In this document: positions 33,170-42,105 of the stretch, piece after piece
Layout: every line of letters begins with the position of its first letter
How positions within the stretch are numbered: the stretch's first letter is position 1
Assembly (NCBI RefSeq): GCF_011067745.1
Contig: NZ_JAAMPJ010000010.1
Coordinates: forward strand, 310,001 to 374,000
Origin: Lentzea alba
Lineage (GTDB): Bacteria > Actinomycetota > Actinomycetes > Mycobacteriales > Pseudonocardiaceae
Reading direction: 5' to 3'
DNA: 64,000 nucleotides
Notes under the pieces: generated by a model
Database searches by the model: none
What the model was told of the DNA's origin: nothing
What the model saw: the letters and a program-made list of their open reading frames with translations, nothing else
Made by a program: the position numbers and the translations under genes

Positions 33170-34570
33170 ATGAGCGACTTGAAGGCAACGGTGCCCGTCG
33201 GCTCAACCGAGCAGTGGACCGACGGCAAGCGCTACCTGTGGCTGCTGGGACTGGTCGTGCCGTCCCTGGCGTTCCTGGCGATAGGCCTGCACGCGGCGAC
33301 CGGCTGGGGCATCTGGTTCTGGATCGGCCCGATCGTGGTGCTGCTCATCGTCCCGGCCATCGACCTCGTGGCCGGGCTGGACCGCAGCAACCCTCCCGAC
33401 GACGTGATCGAGCGGCTGGAGAACGACCGCTACTACCGCTGGATCACCTACCTGTTCCTGCCGATCCAGTACGCCGGGTTCGTGCTGGCGTTCTGGCTGA
33501 TCGCGCGCGGGGACCTGTCCGTCCTGGACAAGATCGGGCTCGCGGTGTCGATCGGGTGCGTCGGCGGCATCGGCATCAACACCGCGCACGAGCTCGGGCA
33601 CAAGAAGGAGAGCCACGAGCGGTGGCTGTCCAAGATCGCACTCGCGCAGAGCTTCTACGGACACTTCTACATCGAGCACAACCGCGGCCACCACGTGCGG
33701 GTCGCGACCCCGGAGGACCCCGCGAGCAGCCGGGTGGGGGAGAGCTTCTACCGGTTCTGGCCGCGCACCGTCGCCGGCTCGGTGAAGTCGGCGTGGCGGC
33801 TCGAACGCAAGCGGTACGCGCGCCGCGACCGGCACCCGTTCCGGCTGGGCAACGACGTGCTCAACGCGTGGCTGATGTCGGCCGTGCTGTGGGGAGCGAT
33901 GATCGCCTGGCTCGGCGTCGGGATCGTGCCGTACCTGCTGATCCAGGCGATCATCGGCTTCTCGCTCCTGGAGGTCGTGAACTACATGGAGCACTACGGG
34001 ATGCTGCGGCAGAAGGTCGGGGCGCCCGATCGCCGCCGGTACGAGCGGGTGGATCCCAGCCACAGCTGGAACTCCAACAACATCGCCACCAACGTCCTGC
34101 TCTACCACCTGCAACGGCACAGCGACCACCACGCCAACCCGACCCGCCGCTACCAGACGCTGCGCGACTTCGCCGAGTCGCCGGTGCTGCCGACCGGGTA
34201 CGCCGGGATGATCCTGCTGGCGCTGGTGCCTCCGCTGTGGCGCCGGGTGATGGACCCGCGGGTGCGTGCTCACTTCGACGGTGACATCGGCCGTGCCAAC
34301 ATCCAGCCGAGCAAGCGCGAGAAGGTGCTCGCGCGGTACGGAGGCGTCGGCACGTTGGAGGACGTCGTCGCCGACACCCGTGGCGACGCAACGGCCGGTG
34401 GGATGTGTCCCGGCTGTGGTTACGTCTACGACGAGACGACCGGCGATCCCCGTGAGGGCTTCCCCGCGGGCACGCCTTGGTCCGCGATCCCGGACTCCTG
34501 GTGCTGCCCGGACTGCGGGGTCCGGGAGAAGATCGACTTCGTCGCGCCGGGGCGGGTCGGCACAGCTTAG
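33170..34570 (+). CDS. alkB: Alkane 1-monooxygenase fused to rubredoxin
   Basis: A 466-residue integral-membrane diiron hydroxylase that oxidises terminal methyl groups of alkanes. The histidine boxes are complete: HELGHK (H140), EHNRGHH (about 169), the NYMEHYG motif and LQRHSDHH (about 314), among five or six membrane helices. At the C-terminus a rubredoxin domain is fused, with C-x2-C pairs CPGC (C413/C416) and CPDC (C446/C449), so electrons can be delivered within one chain. Such fusions are known in actinobacteria. ATG 33170 follows GAGGAG. A TetR gene follows 10 bp downstream. Substrate chain length cannot be deduced. Confidence 0.95.
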   Translation: MSDLKATVPVGSTEQWTDGKRYLWLLGLVVPSLAFLAIGLHAATGWGIWFWIGPIVVLLIVPAIDLVAGLDRSNPPDDVIERLENDRYYRWITYLFLPIQYAGFVLAFWLIARGDLSVLDKIGLAVSIGCVGGIGINTAHELGHKKESHERWLSKIALAQSFYGHFYIEHNRGHHVRVATPEDPASSRVGESFYRFWPRTVAGSVKSAWRLERKRYARRDRHPFRLGNDVLNAWLMSAVLWGAMIAWLGVGIVPYLLIQAIIGFSLLEVVNYMEHYGMLRQKVGAPDRRRYERVDPSHSWNSNNIATNVLLYHLQRHSDHHANPTRRYQTLRDFAESPVLPTGYAGMILLALVPPLWRRVMDPRVRAHFDGDIGRANIQPSKREKVLARYGGVGTLEDVVADTRGDATAGGMCPGCGYVYDETTGDPREGFPAGTPWSAIPDSWCCPDCGVREKIDFVAPGRVGTA

Positions 34571-34580
34571 GATCGCGGGC

Positions 34581-35186
34581 ATGACTTCTCCGGCCGCGAG
34601 CGGCCAGCGCCGGCAGCCGATCGTCGAGGCGGCGATCGAGATGACGGCGCGCAACGGCTGGGCCGCGGTCACCATGGCGCGGCTCGCCGAGCAGGTCGGG
34701 GTGAGCCGCCAGACCGTCTACAACGAGATCGGCTCCAAGAACGCGCTCGCCGACGCCATGCTCGCCCACGAGCTCGACCGGTTCGTGAAGGCGATCGGCG
34801 ACGCGTTCGACCGCCACGCCGACAACCTGGTCGAGGCGGTCTACGACGCGGTGCGCGACGTGCTCGAACTCGCCCGCGGCAACCAGTTGGTCCGCGCCAT
34901 CGCGTCGGCGACGCACGGCGCGGACACCGAACTGGTGCCGCTGCTGACCACGCAGGCCGAGACGCTGCTGGCCGGGGTGAAGGCGATGCTCGTCGAACGG
35001 GTCGCGTCCTACCGGACGGGGCTGACGGGTGACCAGATCGACGTGGTCATCGACATCGTCACCCGCACGGTGCTCAGCCACGTGATCCAGCCGACCGGCA
35101 CCCCGGCCGCCACGGCCGACGGGATTGCCTGGCTCGCCTCGCGGATCCTCGAAGAGCCCGCGCGCAAGCCCCTCCGCTACGGCTGA
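34581..35186 (+). CDS. TetR-family regulator, probably of alkB
   Basis: A 201-residue TetR protein with the helix-turn-helix AIEMTARNGWAAVTMARLAE then GVSRQTVYNEIGSKNALADA (residues about 15-60) and a helical ligand pocket. It lies 10 bp after the alkB-rubredoxin gene in the same direction, the position of AlkX/AlkU-type regulators in other actinobacteria. It likely controls the operon from the dyad at 33113-33134, with a fatty acid or alkane product as ligand; that is inference. ATG 34581 has only a weak ribosome site and may rely on translational coupling. Confidence 0.85.
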   Translation: MTSPAASGQRRQPIVEAAIEMTARNGWAAVTMARLAEQVGVSRQTVYNEIGSKNALADAMLAHELDRFVKAIGDAFDRHADNLVEAVYDAVRDVLELARGNQLVRAIASATHGADTELVPLLTTQAETLLAGVKAMLVERVASYRTGLTGDQIDVVIDIVTRTVLSHVIQPTGTPAATADGIAWLASRILEEPARKPLRYG

Positions 35187-35207
35187 TTCGGGGGAGCGTC
35201 GAAGCCC

Positions 35208-35822
35208 TCAGCCGCGCAGGTACCGCGTCACCATGTCCACGAGCTCGTTCTCGAAGGTCTCGATCGAGCCGGTCTGCGGAGAGGCCGCGAGCCGGTGGGT
35301 GTTCAGCTCGACGGTGAACACGATCAGATCGGCCGCGGTGTCGAGGTCCCGCACGTGGACGTCGGGGTGCCGGGCGAGCAGCTCGCGGACCTGGGCGACG
35401 CGCTGCGCGCCGTGGCGGGTGATCGTCTCGCGCAGCTCGTCCGAGAACTGTCCCTCCTCGACCATGATCCGGAGCAGCTGCGGGTCGTCGCGGTGGTTGT
35501 CGACGGCGTCGCGGACTAGTGCCCGCACCACCTGTTCCAGGGTTCCCGGCGAGAGGTCGAGCCGGTCGCCCTGGTCCCAGCGACCGCGGTCGACGTGGCG
35601 CACCAGCAGCTCGGCGAGGATCGCGTCCTTGTTCGGGAAGTACTGGTAGAGCGAGCCGATCGAGACACGGGCCTGTTCGGCGATGCGGTTGGTGGTGCCC
35701 GCGGCGTACCCGTGCTCGCTGAAAACGTGAGCAGCCGCGGTCAGGATGCGGTCGCGGGTGAGCTCCGCCCGGACCTGCCGAGGCTTGCGACGTGGTTCGA
35801 CGTGGCGGTTGGACGACGGCAC
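35208..35822 (-). CDS. TetR-family regulator, probably of the flavin/iron-sulfur reductase
   Basis: A 204-residue TetR protein: TRDRILTAAAHVFSEHGYAA then GTTNRIAEQARVSIGSLYQY and FPNKDAILAELL form the DNA-binding domain. GTG 35822 has GGAGG 8 nt upstream, so I discard the longer frame that extends over the promoter region. It is divergent from the PNPOx/FNR/ferredoxin fusion gene and separated by a 66-bp region with a TGAGCAAAAGCTCA dyad. It should repress that gene and itself. Confidence 0.87.
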   Translation of the reverse strand: MPSSNRHVEPRRKPRQVRAELTRDRILTAAAHVFSEHGYAAGTTNRIAEQARVSIGSLYQYFPNKDAILAELLVRHVDRGRWDQGDRLDLSPGTLEQVVRALVRDAVDNHRDDPQLLRIMVEEGQFSDELRETITRHGAQRVAQVRELLARHPDVHVRDLDTAADLIVFTVELNTHRLAASPQTGSIETFENELVDMVTRYLRG

Positions 35823-35864
35823 GGCGGGCCCCTCCTGACGCGGGAAAAGCGAGTACGCAAAACC

Positions 35865-35882
35865 TGAGCAAAAGCTCATAAT
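35865..35882 (+). promoter_or_regulatory. TetR-type operator overlapping a -10 box
   Basis: TGAGCAAAAGCTCA (35865-35878, 5-bp perfect arms) overlaps CATAAT (35877-35882). The ATG of the reductase gene is 7 nt after this -10 box, so its mRNA would be leaderless. A repressor on the dyad would block polymerase directly. Confidence 0.6.
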
Positions 35883-35888
35883 AGTGTC

Positions 35889-37964
35889 ATGACCAGCGAA
35901 AAGAAGGGTTCAGGGCGAGAATCTGCGCATCGGCTGGCGACGGCGGACGAGATCGAGGCCGTCGTCGGCCGCCCGGCGTCGATGATCGTGCTGAAGCAGG
36001 TCGGCGCGCTCGACGAGGGCTGCGTCGACGTGCTTGGCCGCAGTCCGATCGCGGGGTTCGGTCATCGGGACGCGGACGGCACGAGCAGAACGACGTTGGT
36101 CGGCGGCAAACCTGGTTTCGCGCGCGTGCACTCGCCGACCCGCATCTCCTTCGCGCTGAGCGAACCCGCTGTCGGACCGGCGTCGCTGCTCTTCCTGTTG
36201 CCGGGTGTGGGGGAGACCTTGCGGGTCAACGGTTCCGCGTCCGCGGGCCGGGGCGGCGAGGTGCTCTTCGACGTCGAGCAGGTGTACGTGCACTGCGCCC
36301 AGGCCGTCCTGCGTTCCGGGCTGTGGCAACCGCCCGTTCCGGCGGTGCCCGCGCCCGAGGTCGACGGTGGACCGCTCGCGCTGCCCGGTGTCGCGGACTT
36401 CCTCGCCACCGCACCGTTCCTGCTTCTGTCCACATGGGACTCATCGGGCGGGAGTGACACCAGTCCGCGTGGAGACCAGCACCCGGTCGCGCGGATCGTT
36501 GACGGCCGCACGCTCGTGATCGCCGACCGGAAGGGCAACAAACGCGCGGACACGTTGCACAACCTGCTCGAAGACGACCGGCTGTCGTTCGCCGCGCTGG
36601 TCCCGGGGCGCATCGGCGTGCTGCACGTCCGAGGCCGCGCGACGATCACCGTCGATCCCGCGCTGCTGGAGCCGTTGTCGTTGCGGGGCGCACCACCGCA
36701 CGCCGCGGTGCTCGTCGACGTCGAGTCCGCCGAGCTGACCACGAACAACGCGGTGGCGCAGGCCCGGCTGTGGACCGCGCACGTCGACCACGCCGAGGTG
36801 CCCGACCTGATGGCGCTCGCCAGCCGGCACCTCGCCGCGAACACCACGAGCAGGTGGGCGAGCGTCTCGCGCCTGGTTCCGGTCAGGTGGCTGCGAGCGA
36901 TGATGAACCTGGCCTACCGCTGGGGGCTTCGCAAGGAGGGGTACGAGGTTGCTGGCCTCGGGCGGCGTGCCGCTGCCGCCGACCCGTTGCGCGAGGTTCG
37001 TGTCGTCGAGGTGCGCCGGGAGACCGCCAGCGCCGTCACGGTGGTGCTGGAGGACGCGGGGAGGCCGTTCGACTTCCGGCCCGGCCAGTTCTTCACGCTG
37101 GTGACCGACATCGACGGACGTCAGGTGCGCCGGCCCTACTCGGCGTCATCGGCGCCGGGCTCGTCCCGGTTGGAGATCACGGTCAAACACGTTGAGGGCG
37201 GCAGGTTCTCCACTCATGTACACCGCACTCTCGCGGTGGGGGACACGTTGTCCGTGCGCGGCCCGTCGGGTTCCTTCCACGTGGAGACCGGGCACGACGT
37301 CGCGCTGATCGCGGCGGGCAGTGGTGTGACGCCGATGATGAGCATGATCCGGTCTCTGCTCGCCGAGTCGACCGACCGCATCGCGTTGCTCTACAGCAAC
37401 CGCAGCCTGGAAGAGACCATCTTCGCGGCCGAGCTGGAAAGGCTGGCCGAGCACGACCGCCTTTCCGTCACGCACGTGCTGACTTCCCGGGACGGACGGC
37501 TCGACGTTTCCGGTGTCCGGGAATGGGCCGGCAGCCTCGCGTCGCCCGGCACGCGGTTCTACCTCTGCGGACCGGAACCGTTCATGGACACCGCCCGGCA
37601 GGCGCTGGACGAGCTCGGTGTCCCCGACGACCACGTCCACGTCGAGCGCTACACCACCGGACCGGTCGCGGCGGCCGGATCCACCACGCCGCAACGAATG
37701 CTCGTCGAGGACGGCGGGCGACCCGTCGGCGCCGCGGTGGCCGAACCGGGCCAGACGCTGCTCGACGCCGGGCTCGCGGCCGGGTTGGCGTTGCCGTTCT
37801 CCTGCACGGTGGGCAGCTGCGGGGAGTGCGTGGTGCGGCTGCGCGCCGGAAAGGTCTCGCAGCAGGAGCCGAACTGCCTGACCGCGCGGGAGAAAGCCGA
37901 CGGTCGGATTCTGACCTGCACCAGCGCGCCGCTGACAGAGGTCACCCTGGACGTCGTCCGGTGA
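35889..37964 (+). CDS. PNPOx-like, flavodoxin-reductase-like and [2Fe-2S] ferredoxin fusion
   Basis: A 691-residue fused oxidoreductase. Residues 1-320 contain a pyridoxamine-phosphate-oxidase-like split barrel (FLLLSTWDSSGGSDTSPRGD, TLVIADRKGNKRADTLHNLL). Residues about 365-600 are a ferredoxin-NADP reductase module: FAD site RRPYSASSAPG, NAD site IAAGSGVTPMMSM, and FYLCGPEPFM. The last 85 residues are a plant-type [2Fe-2S] ferredoxin (SCTVGSCGECVVRL and a late Cys in ILTCTS). It likely passes electrons from NAD(P)H through FAD and the iron-sulfur cluster. Similar proteins partner with monooxygenases; AlkB lies nearby but already carries its own rubredoxin. Leaderless start and TetR control are suggested by the promoter. 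Confidence 0.87.
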   Translation: MTSEKKGSGRESAHRLATADEIEAVVGRPASMIVLKQVGALDEGCVDVLGRSPIAGFGHRDADGTSRTTLVGGKPGFARVHSPTRISFALSEPAVGPASLLFLLPGVGETLRVNGSASAGRGGEVLFDVEQVYVHCAQAVLRSGLWQPPVPAVPAPEVDGGPLALPGVADFLATAPFLLLSTWDSSGGSDTSPRGDQHPVARIVDGRTLVIADRKGNKRADTLHNLLEDDRLSFAALVPGRIGVLHVRGRATITVDPALLEPLSLRGAPPHAAVLVDVESAELTTNNAVAQARLWTAHVDHAEVPDLMALASRHLAANTTSRWASVSRLVPVRWLRAMMNLAYRWGLRKEGYEVAGLGRRAAAADPLREVRVVEVRRETASAVTVVLEDAGRPFDFRPGQFFTLVTDIDGRQVRRPYSASSAPGSSRLEITVKHVEGGRFSTHVHRTLAVGDTLSVRGPSGSFHVETGHDVALIAAGSGVTPMMSMIRSLLAESTDRIALLYSNRSLEETIFAAELERLAEHDRLSVTHVLTSRDGRLDVSGVREWAGSLASPGTRFYLCGPEPFMDTARQALDELGVPDDHVHVERYTTGPVAAAGSTTPQRMLVEDGGRPVGAAVAEPGQTLLDAGLAAGLALPFSCTVGSCGECVVRLRAGKVSQQEPNCLTAREKADGRILTCTSAPLTEVTLDVVR

Positions 37965-37990
37965 TCGCTCCCGCTCTTCCGCAGAGCTGA

Positions 37991-39049
37991 TCACAGGGTG
38001 GCGCTCACGTCCTGTCGCACCGGCATCGAGGTGGTGGTCGTACCGGAAGGTGGTTGCTTGGTGACTCCGTGGACGAAGACCCATTCGTAGCCGAGCAACA
38101 GCATTGCGGCGGCACCGAGGCAGCAGTAGATGAAGACCGTCGCCGCAGTCGTTCCGTCGGCCGCGTGGGTGATGAGTCCAATCGTGGCGAGCTGACCGAC
38201 GACGCCGGCGATCGTCGCCGCGGCGGCGACGGCGACACCCCAGCAACGCCCTTGGACCGTGAGTGCTCTGCTGCCATCAGCGAGTGTTTCCCAGCCCCAT
38301 GTGCTCGATGCCGAGTACACGATGGGTGCGGCGAGCACGAGTGCTCCGAAGAGGAGACTCAGGCCGATCAGACGACCGGTTGTCGTGCCGGGGATGATGG
38401 CGTCGAGGAGGCCGGTCGCTGCCAGGACCGCCGTCAGCACCGCACCGAGGGCTGCGACGTTGGTGACCCAGCTGTCCTTGAACGACCAGCTCGACGCGAC
38501 GTGCACCGGCTCGCTGAGGGAGGCGCTGGCGGCGGCGAGCCCGATGACGGCGGCCAGCACGAACCCCGCGAGGGCCACCCAGACGGGAATCCACAGGCGG
38601 TTCTCGGTGAAGTCGCGGGTCACGGAGAATCTCGCGCTGGCTGCCTGCGCACCGTCGACCATCAACGTCAGGGTGCCCTTCTGCCCAGCACATTCGTCTG
38701 GAATGGACAGCGCGATCGGTTGTGCCCGCGTCTCTTTCGGCGCGAACGTGGCGGCGTCGCCGTCCAGCTCCACCTCGGGCGCCGTGCACCCGTCGCGGTG
38801 GTGATCGAAGTTCACGTTGGCGGTCACGTTCACGGCGGCACTGCCGTTGTTCACGATCATCGGGAGAATCGTGGTCACGTTGCCCGTGACGTGGATGGAG
38901 AGTTCCGCCGGGGTGATCGAAATCTTCGGGGCGGACGGTTCGGCGCTCGGGTGAGCCTGCGCCTGCAGGGCGCCGAGCACGCCCCAGACGACAACGAAGC
39001 CGAGGACCAGAAGTAGCCGTACCCAGGGGCAACGAGTGGTGGCTTTCAT
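37991..39049 (-). CDS. Exported multi-pass membrane protein of unknown function
   Basis: A 352-residue protein. An N-terminal signal (VRLLLVLGFVVVWGVLGALQ, then AQA) precedes an immunoglobulin-like extracytoplasmic part (ISITPAELSIHVTGNVTTIL, LDGDAATFAPKETRAQPIAL) with two Cys. About five membrane helices follow, and a short hydrophilic tail ends the protein. I do not recognise the family. ATG 39049 is preceded by GAGGAG. It stands alone, convergent to the reductase fusion gene (26 bp apart). A sensor or surface role is possible but nothing in the sequence shows it. Confidence 0.75.
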   Translation of the reverse strand: MKATTRCPWVRLLLVLGFVVVWGVLGALQAQAHPSAEPSAPKISITPAELSIHVTGNVTTILPMIVNNGSAAVNVTANVNFDHHRDGCTAPEVELDGDAATFAPKETRAQPIALSIPDECAGQKGTLTLMVDGAQAASARFSVTRDFTENRLWIPVWVALAGFVLAAVIGLAAASASLSEPVHVASSWSFKDSWVTNVAALGAVLTAVLAATGLLDAIIPGTTTGRLIGLSLLFGALVLAAPIVYSASSTWGWETLADGSRALTVQGRCWGVAVAAAATIAGVVGQLATIGLITHAADGTTAATVFIYCCLGAAAMLLLGYEWVFVHGVTKQPPSGTTTTSMPVRQDVSATL

Positions 39050-39117
39050 GGCGCATCTCCTCACCTCGGCCGAAACGACCGGCGTGTCAGAGGAGATCGG
39101 CTGGGCCGTATGGCCCG

Positions 39118-39369
39118 TTACCGCGTCCGGCGTTTGTTGTCCTTGATGGACCCGAACAGACCAATATCAGGCGGAGTGCCGTTGATTTTCACAGACTCTA
39201 TCGCTTCAGTGTTGACTAAAAAGAACGCCCTACCGGTCATCGCCACGAGCTGGACACACTGCTCATACCGCAAATTCGCCGCCACGACCTCGAGTCGCAG
39301 CGGCGAATCCGCGGTGTGGAAGGCCCATCCCATCGGTCGGTTCACCGACGCCGCCGAGGACGTCCTCAC
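39118..39369 (-). CDS. Small protein of unknown function, last gene of the catabolic operon
   Basis: An 83-residue reading frame whose GTG start overlaps the TGA of the acyl-CoA ligase in the GTGA pattern seen throughout this operon. That coupling is the main support. The product (MGWAFHTADSPLRLEVVAAN..., LVAMTGRAFFLVNTEAIESV) has a plausible amino-acid mix, but the 3' part is AT-richer than the surrounding DNA and has less biased third positions, so it may be recently acquired or a decaying remnant. No family recognised. Confidence 0.42.
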   Translation of the reverse strand: MRTSSAASVNRPMGWAFHTADSPLRLEVVAANLRYEQCVQLVAMTGRAFFLVNTEAIESVKINGTPPDIGLFGSIKDNKRRTR

Positions 39370-40838
39370 CTCCCCGGTGCGTTCTCCGGACTGACCGCGG
39401 GTGCCAGCGGCAACCGGCGCAGCGCGGGCTTGAGGACCTTGCCGGAACCCGTGCGCGGCAGCTCGGTCACCACTTCGACGTGCACGGGGATCTTGTACTT
39501 CGCCAGGCGTGGCAACAGGAACTCGCGCAGCCCGGCCGCGTCGACCGCCGCGCCGGCCCGTGGGCGCACGAACGCCCGGCCGACCTCGCCCCAGCGTTCG
39601 TCGGGCACGCCCACGACCGCCACCTCGGCGACGTCCGGGTGGTCGGTGATCGCGTTCTCGACCTCGGCCGGGTACACGTTCTCACCGCCGGAGATGAACA
39701 TGTCCTTGAGCCGGTCGACGACGTACAGGTGACCGTCGTCGAGCCGCCCGATGTCGCCGGTGCGGAACCAGCCGTCCTCGGTGAACGCGGCCGCGGTGGC
39801 GACCGGGTCGTTCCAGTAGCCCGGAGTGACGTTGGGACCCTGCACCTCGATCTCGCCGGTGTCGGCCAGCCGCACGTCGGTGAAGAACACCGGGGTGCCC
39901 GCCGAGCCGGCCTTGCGCACGCTGTCCGCCGCCTCGAGGAAGGTGGCGCCCGGCGCGGTCTCGGTGAGGCCGTAGCCCTGGCAGAACACCAGTCCACGTT
40001 CCTGATAGGTGTGGATCACCGCGTCCGGCACGGACGCCCCGCCGCACAGCAACACTCGCAGCGCGGACAGGTCGGCCGTGGGCCACCGCGGTGACGCGGC
40101 CAGGTCGGCGTACATGGTGGACACGCCGAACATCCACGTCACCCCGTAGCCCTCGATCAGGTTGAGGCACTCGTCCACGTCCCAGCGCGGGGTGATCACG
40201 CTGTGCCCGCCCTTGATGAAGGTGGGCAGCAGCGTCTGGGTGAGCGCGGCGACGTGGAAGAGCGGGGCGGCGACCAGCGCGATGTCGTCGGTGGTGACGT
40301 CGACGCCGATCATCAGGTTGAAGGTGTTCCACAGCAGGTTGGCGTGGCTGAGCACCGCGCCTTTGGGCCTGCCGGTGGTGCCGGAGGTGTAGAGGATCAG
40401 GGCCGGTTCGTCGATGGTGACCGGCACGTCGAGCGGTTCCTCGGAACCACCGGCGAGCCAGTCCTCGTACGAGTCGAGCGAAATCGCGCGCTCGTGCTCC
40501 ACCTGGTGCGACGGCGCGTGGATGAGCACGCGCGCGCCGCAGTCGGCCAGCTGGTAGTTGATCTCGGCGGGGGAGAGGCGGAAGTTCAGCGGGACGAAGA
40601 TCGCGCCGAGCTGGTGCGTGGCGAACATCGTCTCGGCGAACGACGGGTGGTTGGCGCCGAGGTAGGAGACGCGGTCACCGGGGCGGACACCGAGTTCCTC
40701 GAGTCGCCGCGCCAGTTTCGTGGTGCGGACGGCGACTTCTTCGTAGGTGGTGGAGACTCCGTCGTAGGAGAACGCCTCACGCTTCGGCGCCATGCGCGCG
40801 CGGCGGTGTGGCCAGCTGCCCAGTCCCGCGTTCCGCAT
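39366..40838 (-). CDS. Acyl-CoA synthetase (AMP-dependent ligase)
   Basis: A 490-residue ANL-superfamily ligase: YTSGTTGRPKGAVLSH (ATP motif), GYGLTETAPG, FRTGDIGRLDDGHLYVVDRLKD (TGD and hinge), and GSGKVLK with the catalytic Lys. The N-terminus GLGSWPHRRARMAPKREAF matches the common FadD-like beginning, which supports ATG 40838 even though it makes a 62-bp overlap with the end of the MFS gene. It should activate a carboxylic acid to its CoA thioester, the entry step of the pathway encoded by this operon (MaoC hydratase, SDR, amidohydrolase). Confidence 0.9.
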   Translation of the reverse strand: MRNAGLGSWPHRRARMAPKREAFSYDGVSTTYEEVAVRTTKLARRLEELGVRPGDRVSYLGANHPSFAETMFATHQLGAIFVPLNFRLSPAEINYQLADCGARVLIHAPSHQVEHERAISLDSYEDWLAGGSEEPLDVPVTIDEPALILYTSGTTGRPKGAVLSHANLLWNTFNLMIGVDVTTDDIALVAAPLFHVAALTQTLLPTFIKGGHSVITPRWDVDECLNLIEGYGVTWMFGVSTMYADLAASPRWPTADLSALRVLLCGGASVPDAVIHTYQERGLVFCQGYGLTETAPGATFLEAADSVRKAGSAGTPVFFTDVRLADTGEIEVQGPNVTPGYWNDPVATAAAFTEDGWFRTGDIGRLDDGHLYVVDRLKDMFISGGENVYPAEVENAITDHPDVAEVAVVGVPDERWGEVGRAFVRPRAGAAVDAAGLREFLLPRLAKYKIPVHVEVVTELPRTGSGKVLKPALRRLPLAPAVSPENAPGR

Positions 40839-42093
40839 TCCTGTCTCCTGTCAGGCTGGTGTGGCTGGTCTCGCGCAGGGCGAGCGTGCAGACGACGGTG
40901 AGCACGCAGAACGCGGCCAGGATGATCGGGATGGCGCCGGTGCCGGCGGTGCTCTGCACCTGGGCGAACAGCAGTGGCGCGAGGCCCGCGCCGAGGCCCG
41001 CGAGCTGGTAGCCGAGGGAGGCTCCGGTGTAGCGGCTGCCGGTGCTGAACAGCTCGCTGTAGAGCGCGGCGAGCGGGCCGTACATCATCGGGTGGATCAC
41101 GGCCTGGCCGAGGACGAGTGCGATGACGATGAACCCGTTGTCCACCAACGGGAACAGGGCGAACCCGAAGGCGGCCATGAGGACGGCGCCGGCGAGCACG
41201 ACGGGCCTGCGGCCGAACCGGTCCGAGGCCGCGGACCAGCTGATGATGCCGATCACCGCGAGTGCGGACGACAGCGTCAGGGCGTTCAGGATCGCCTGCC
41301 TGCTGTTTCCGGCCTGGACGCCGTAGGCGAGGATGAACGTCGTCAGCGTGGACTGCGCGACGAACGCGGCGAGGCCGACGCCGATGCCGAGCAGCAGGGT
41401 GCGCGGGTGGTTGCGCAGCACGTCGAGCAACGGCATGGAGGTGCGCTTGCGCTCGGCCTTGAAGACCGGCGTCTCCTCGACCTTCATGCGCACGAACAGG
41501 CCGATGCCGAGCAGCACCAGGCTGAGCAGGAACGGCACCCGCCAGCCCCAGCTGAGGAACGCCTGCTCGCCGACCAGTGCCGCGGTGCCGGTGAGCGCGG
41601 CGGTCGACAGCACCATGCCGCACGGCGCGCCCGCGTTGGTGAAGCTCGCCCAGAGCCCGCGTCGTGAGGTGGCGTGTTCGGCGGACATGAGGACCGCGCC
41701 GCCCCATTCGCCGCCGACGGAGATGCCCTGCAGGACTCGCAGCAGGATCAGGCCGGCCGGGGCGAGCCAGCCGACCTGGGCATAGGTGGGCAGCAGGCCG
41801 ATCAGGAAGCTCGCCACACCCATGAGGCTCATGGTGAGCACGAGCATCTTCTTGCGTCCCAGCAGATCGCCGTAGTGTCCGAAGAGGACTCCGCCGAGCG
41901 GGCGAGCGAGGTAGCCGGTGGCGAAGGTGCCGAAGCTGGCGATCGTGCCGACCAGCGGGTCCAGTGAGGAGAAGAAGACCTTGTTGAACACGACCGCGGA
42001 GGCGGTGGCGTAGAGCAGGAAGTCGTAATACTCGATCACGCTGCCGAGGAAGCTGGACGCGACGGCACGGCGTAACTGCGTTGTTGTCGCCAT
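40777..42093 (-). CDS. MFS transporter, metabolite:H+ symporter (MHS) type
   Basis: A 438-residue twelve-helix major facilitator. The MHS-type signature is clear: VIEYYDFLLYATASAVVFNK (helix 1), ATGYLARPLGGVLFGHYGDL then LGRKKMLVLTMSLMG, RVLQGISVGGEWGGAVLM, and GDRFGRRP-like SDRFGRRPVV in the central loop. These systems import small carboxylates with protons (for example benzoate-like, alpha-ketoglutarate or shikimate). It lies 12 bp after the MaoC gene and probably imports the acid that the operon's ligase activates. Start ATG 42093. Confidence 0.9.
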   Translation of the reverse strand: MATTTQLRRAVASSFLGSVIEYYDFLLYATASAVVFNKVFFSSLDPLVGTIASFGTFATGYLARPLGGVLFGHYGDLLGRKKMLVLTMSLMGVASFLIGLLPTYAQVGWLAPAGLILLRVLQGISVGGEWGGAVLMSAEHATSRRGLWASFTNAGAPCGMVLSTAALTGTAALVGEQAFLSWGWRVPFLLSLVLLGIGLFVRMKVEETPVFKAERKRTSMPLLDVLRNHPRTLLLGIGVGLAAFVAQSTLTTFILAYGVQAGNSRQAILNALTLSSALAVIGIISWSAASDRFGRRPVVLAGAVLMAAFGFALFPLVDNGFIVIALVLGQAVIHPMMYGPLAALYSELFSTGSRYTGASLGYQLAGLGAGLAPLLFAQVQSTAGTGAIPIILAAFCVLTVVCTLALRETSHTSLTGDRNAERGTGQLATPPRAHGAEA

Positions 42094-42105
42094 GGCACTC
42101 TCACT

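Noticed and set aside
37973..37987. Possible terminator hairpin GCTCT-TCCGC-AGAGC between convergent genes
   Set aside because: The stem is only 5 bp, and there is no T-run on either strand.
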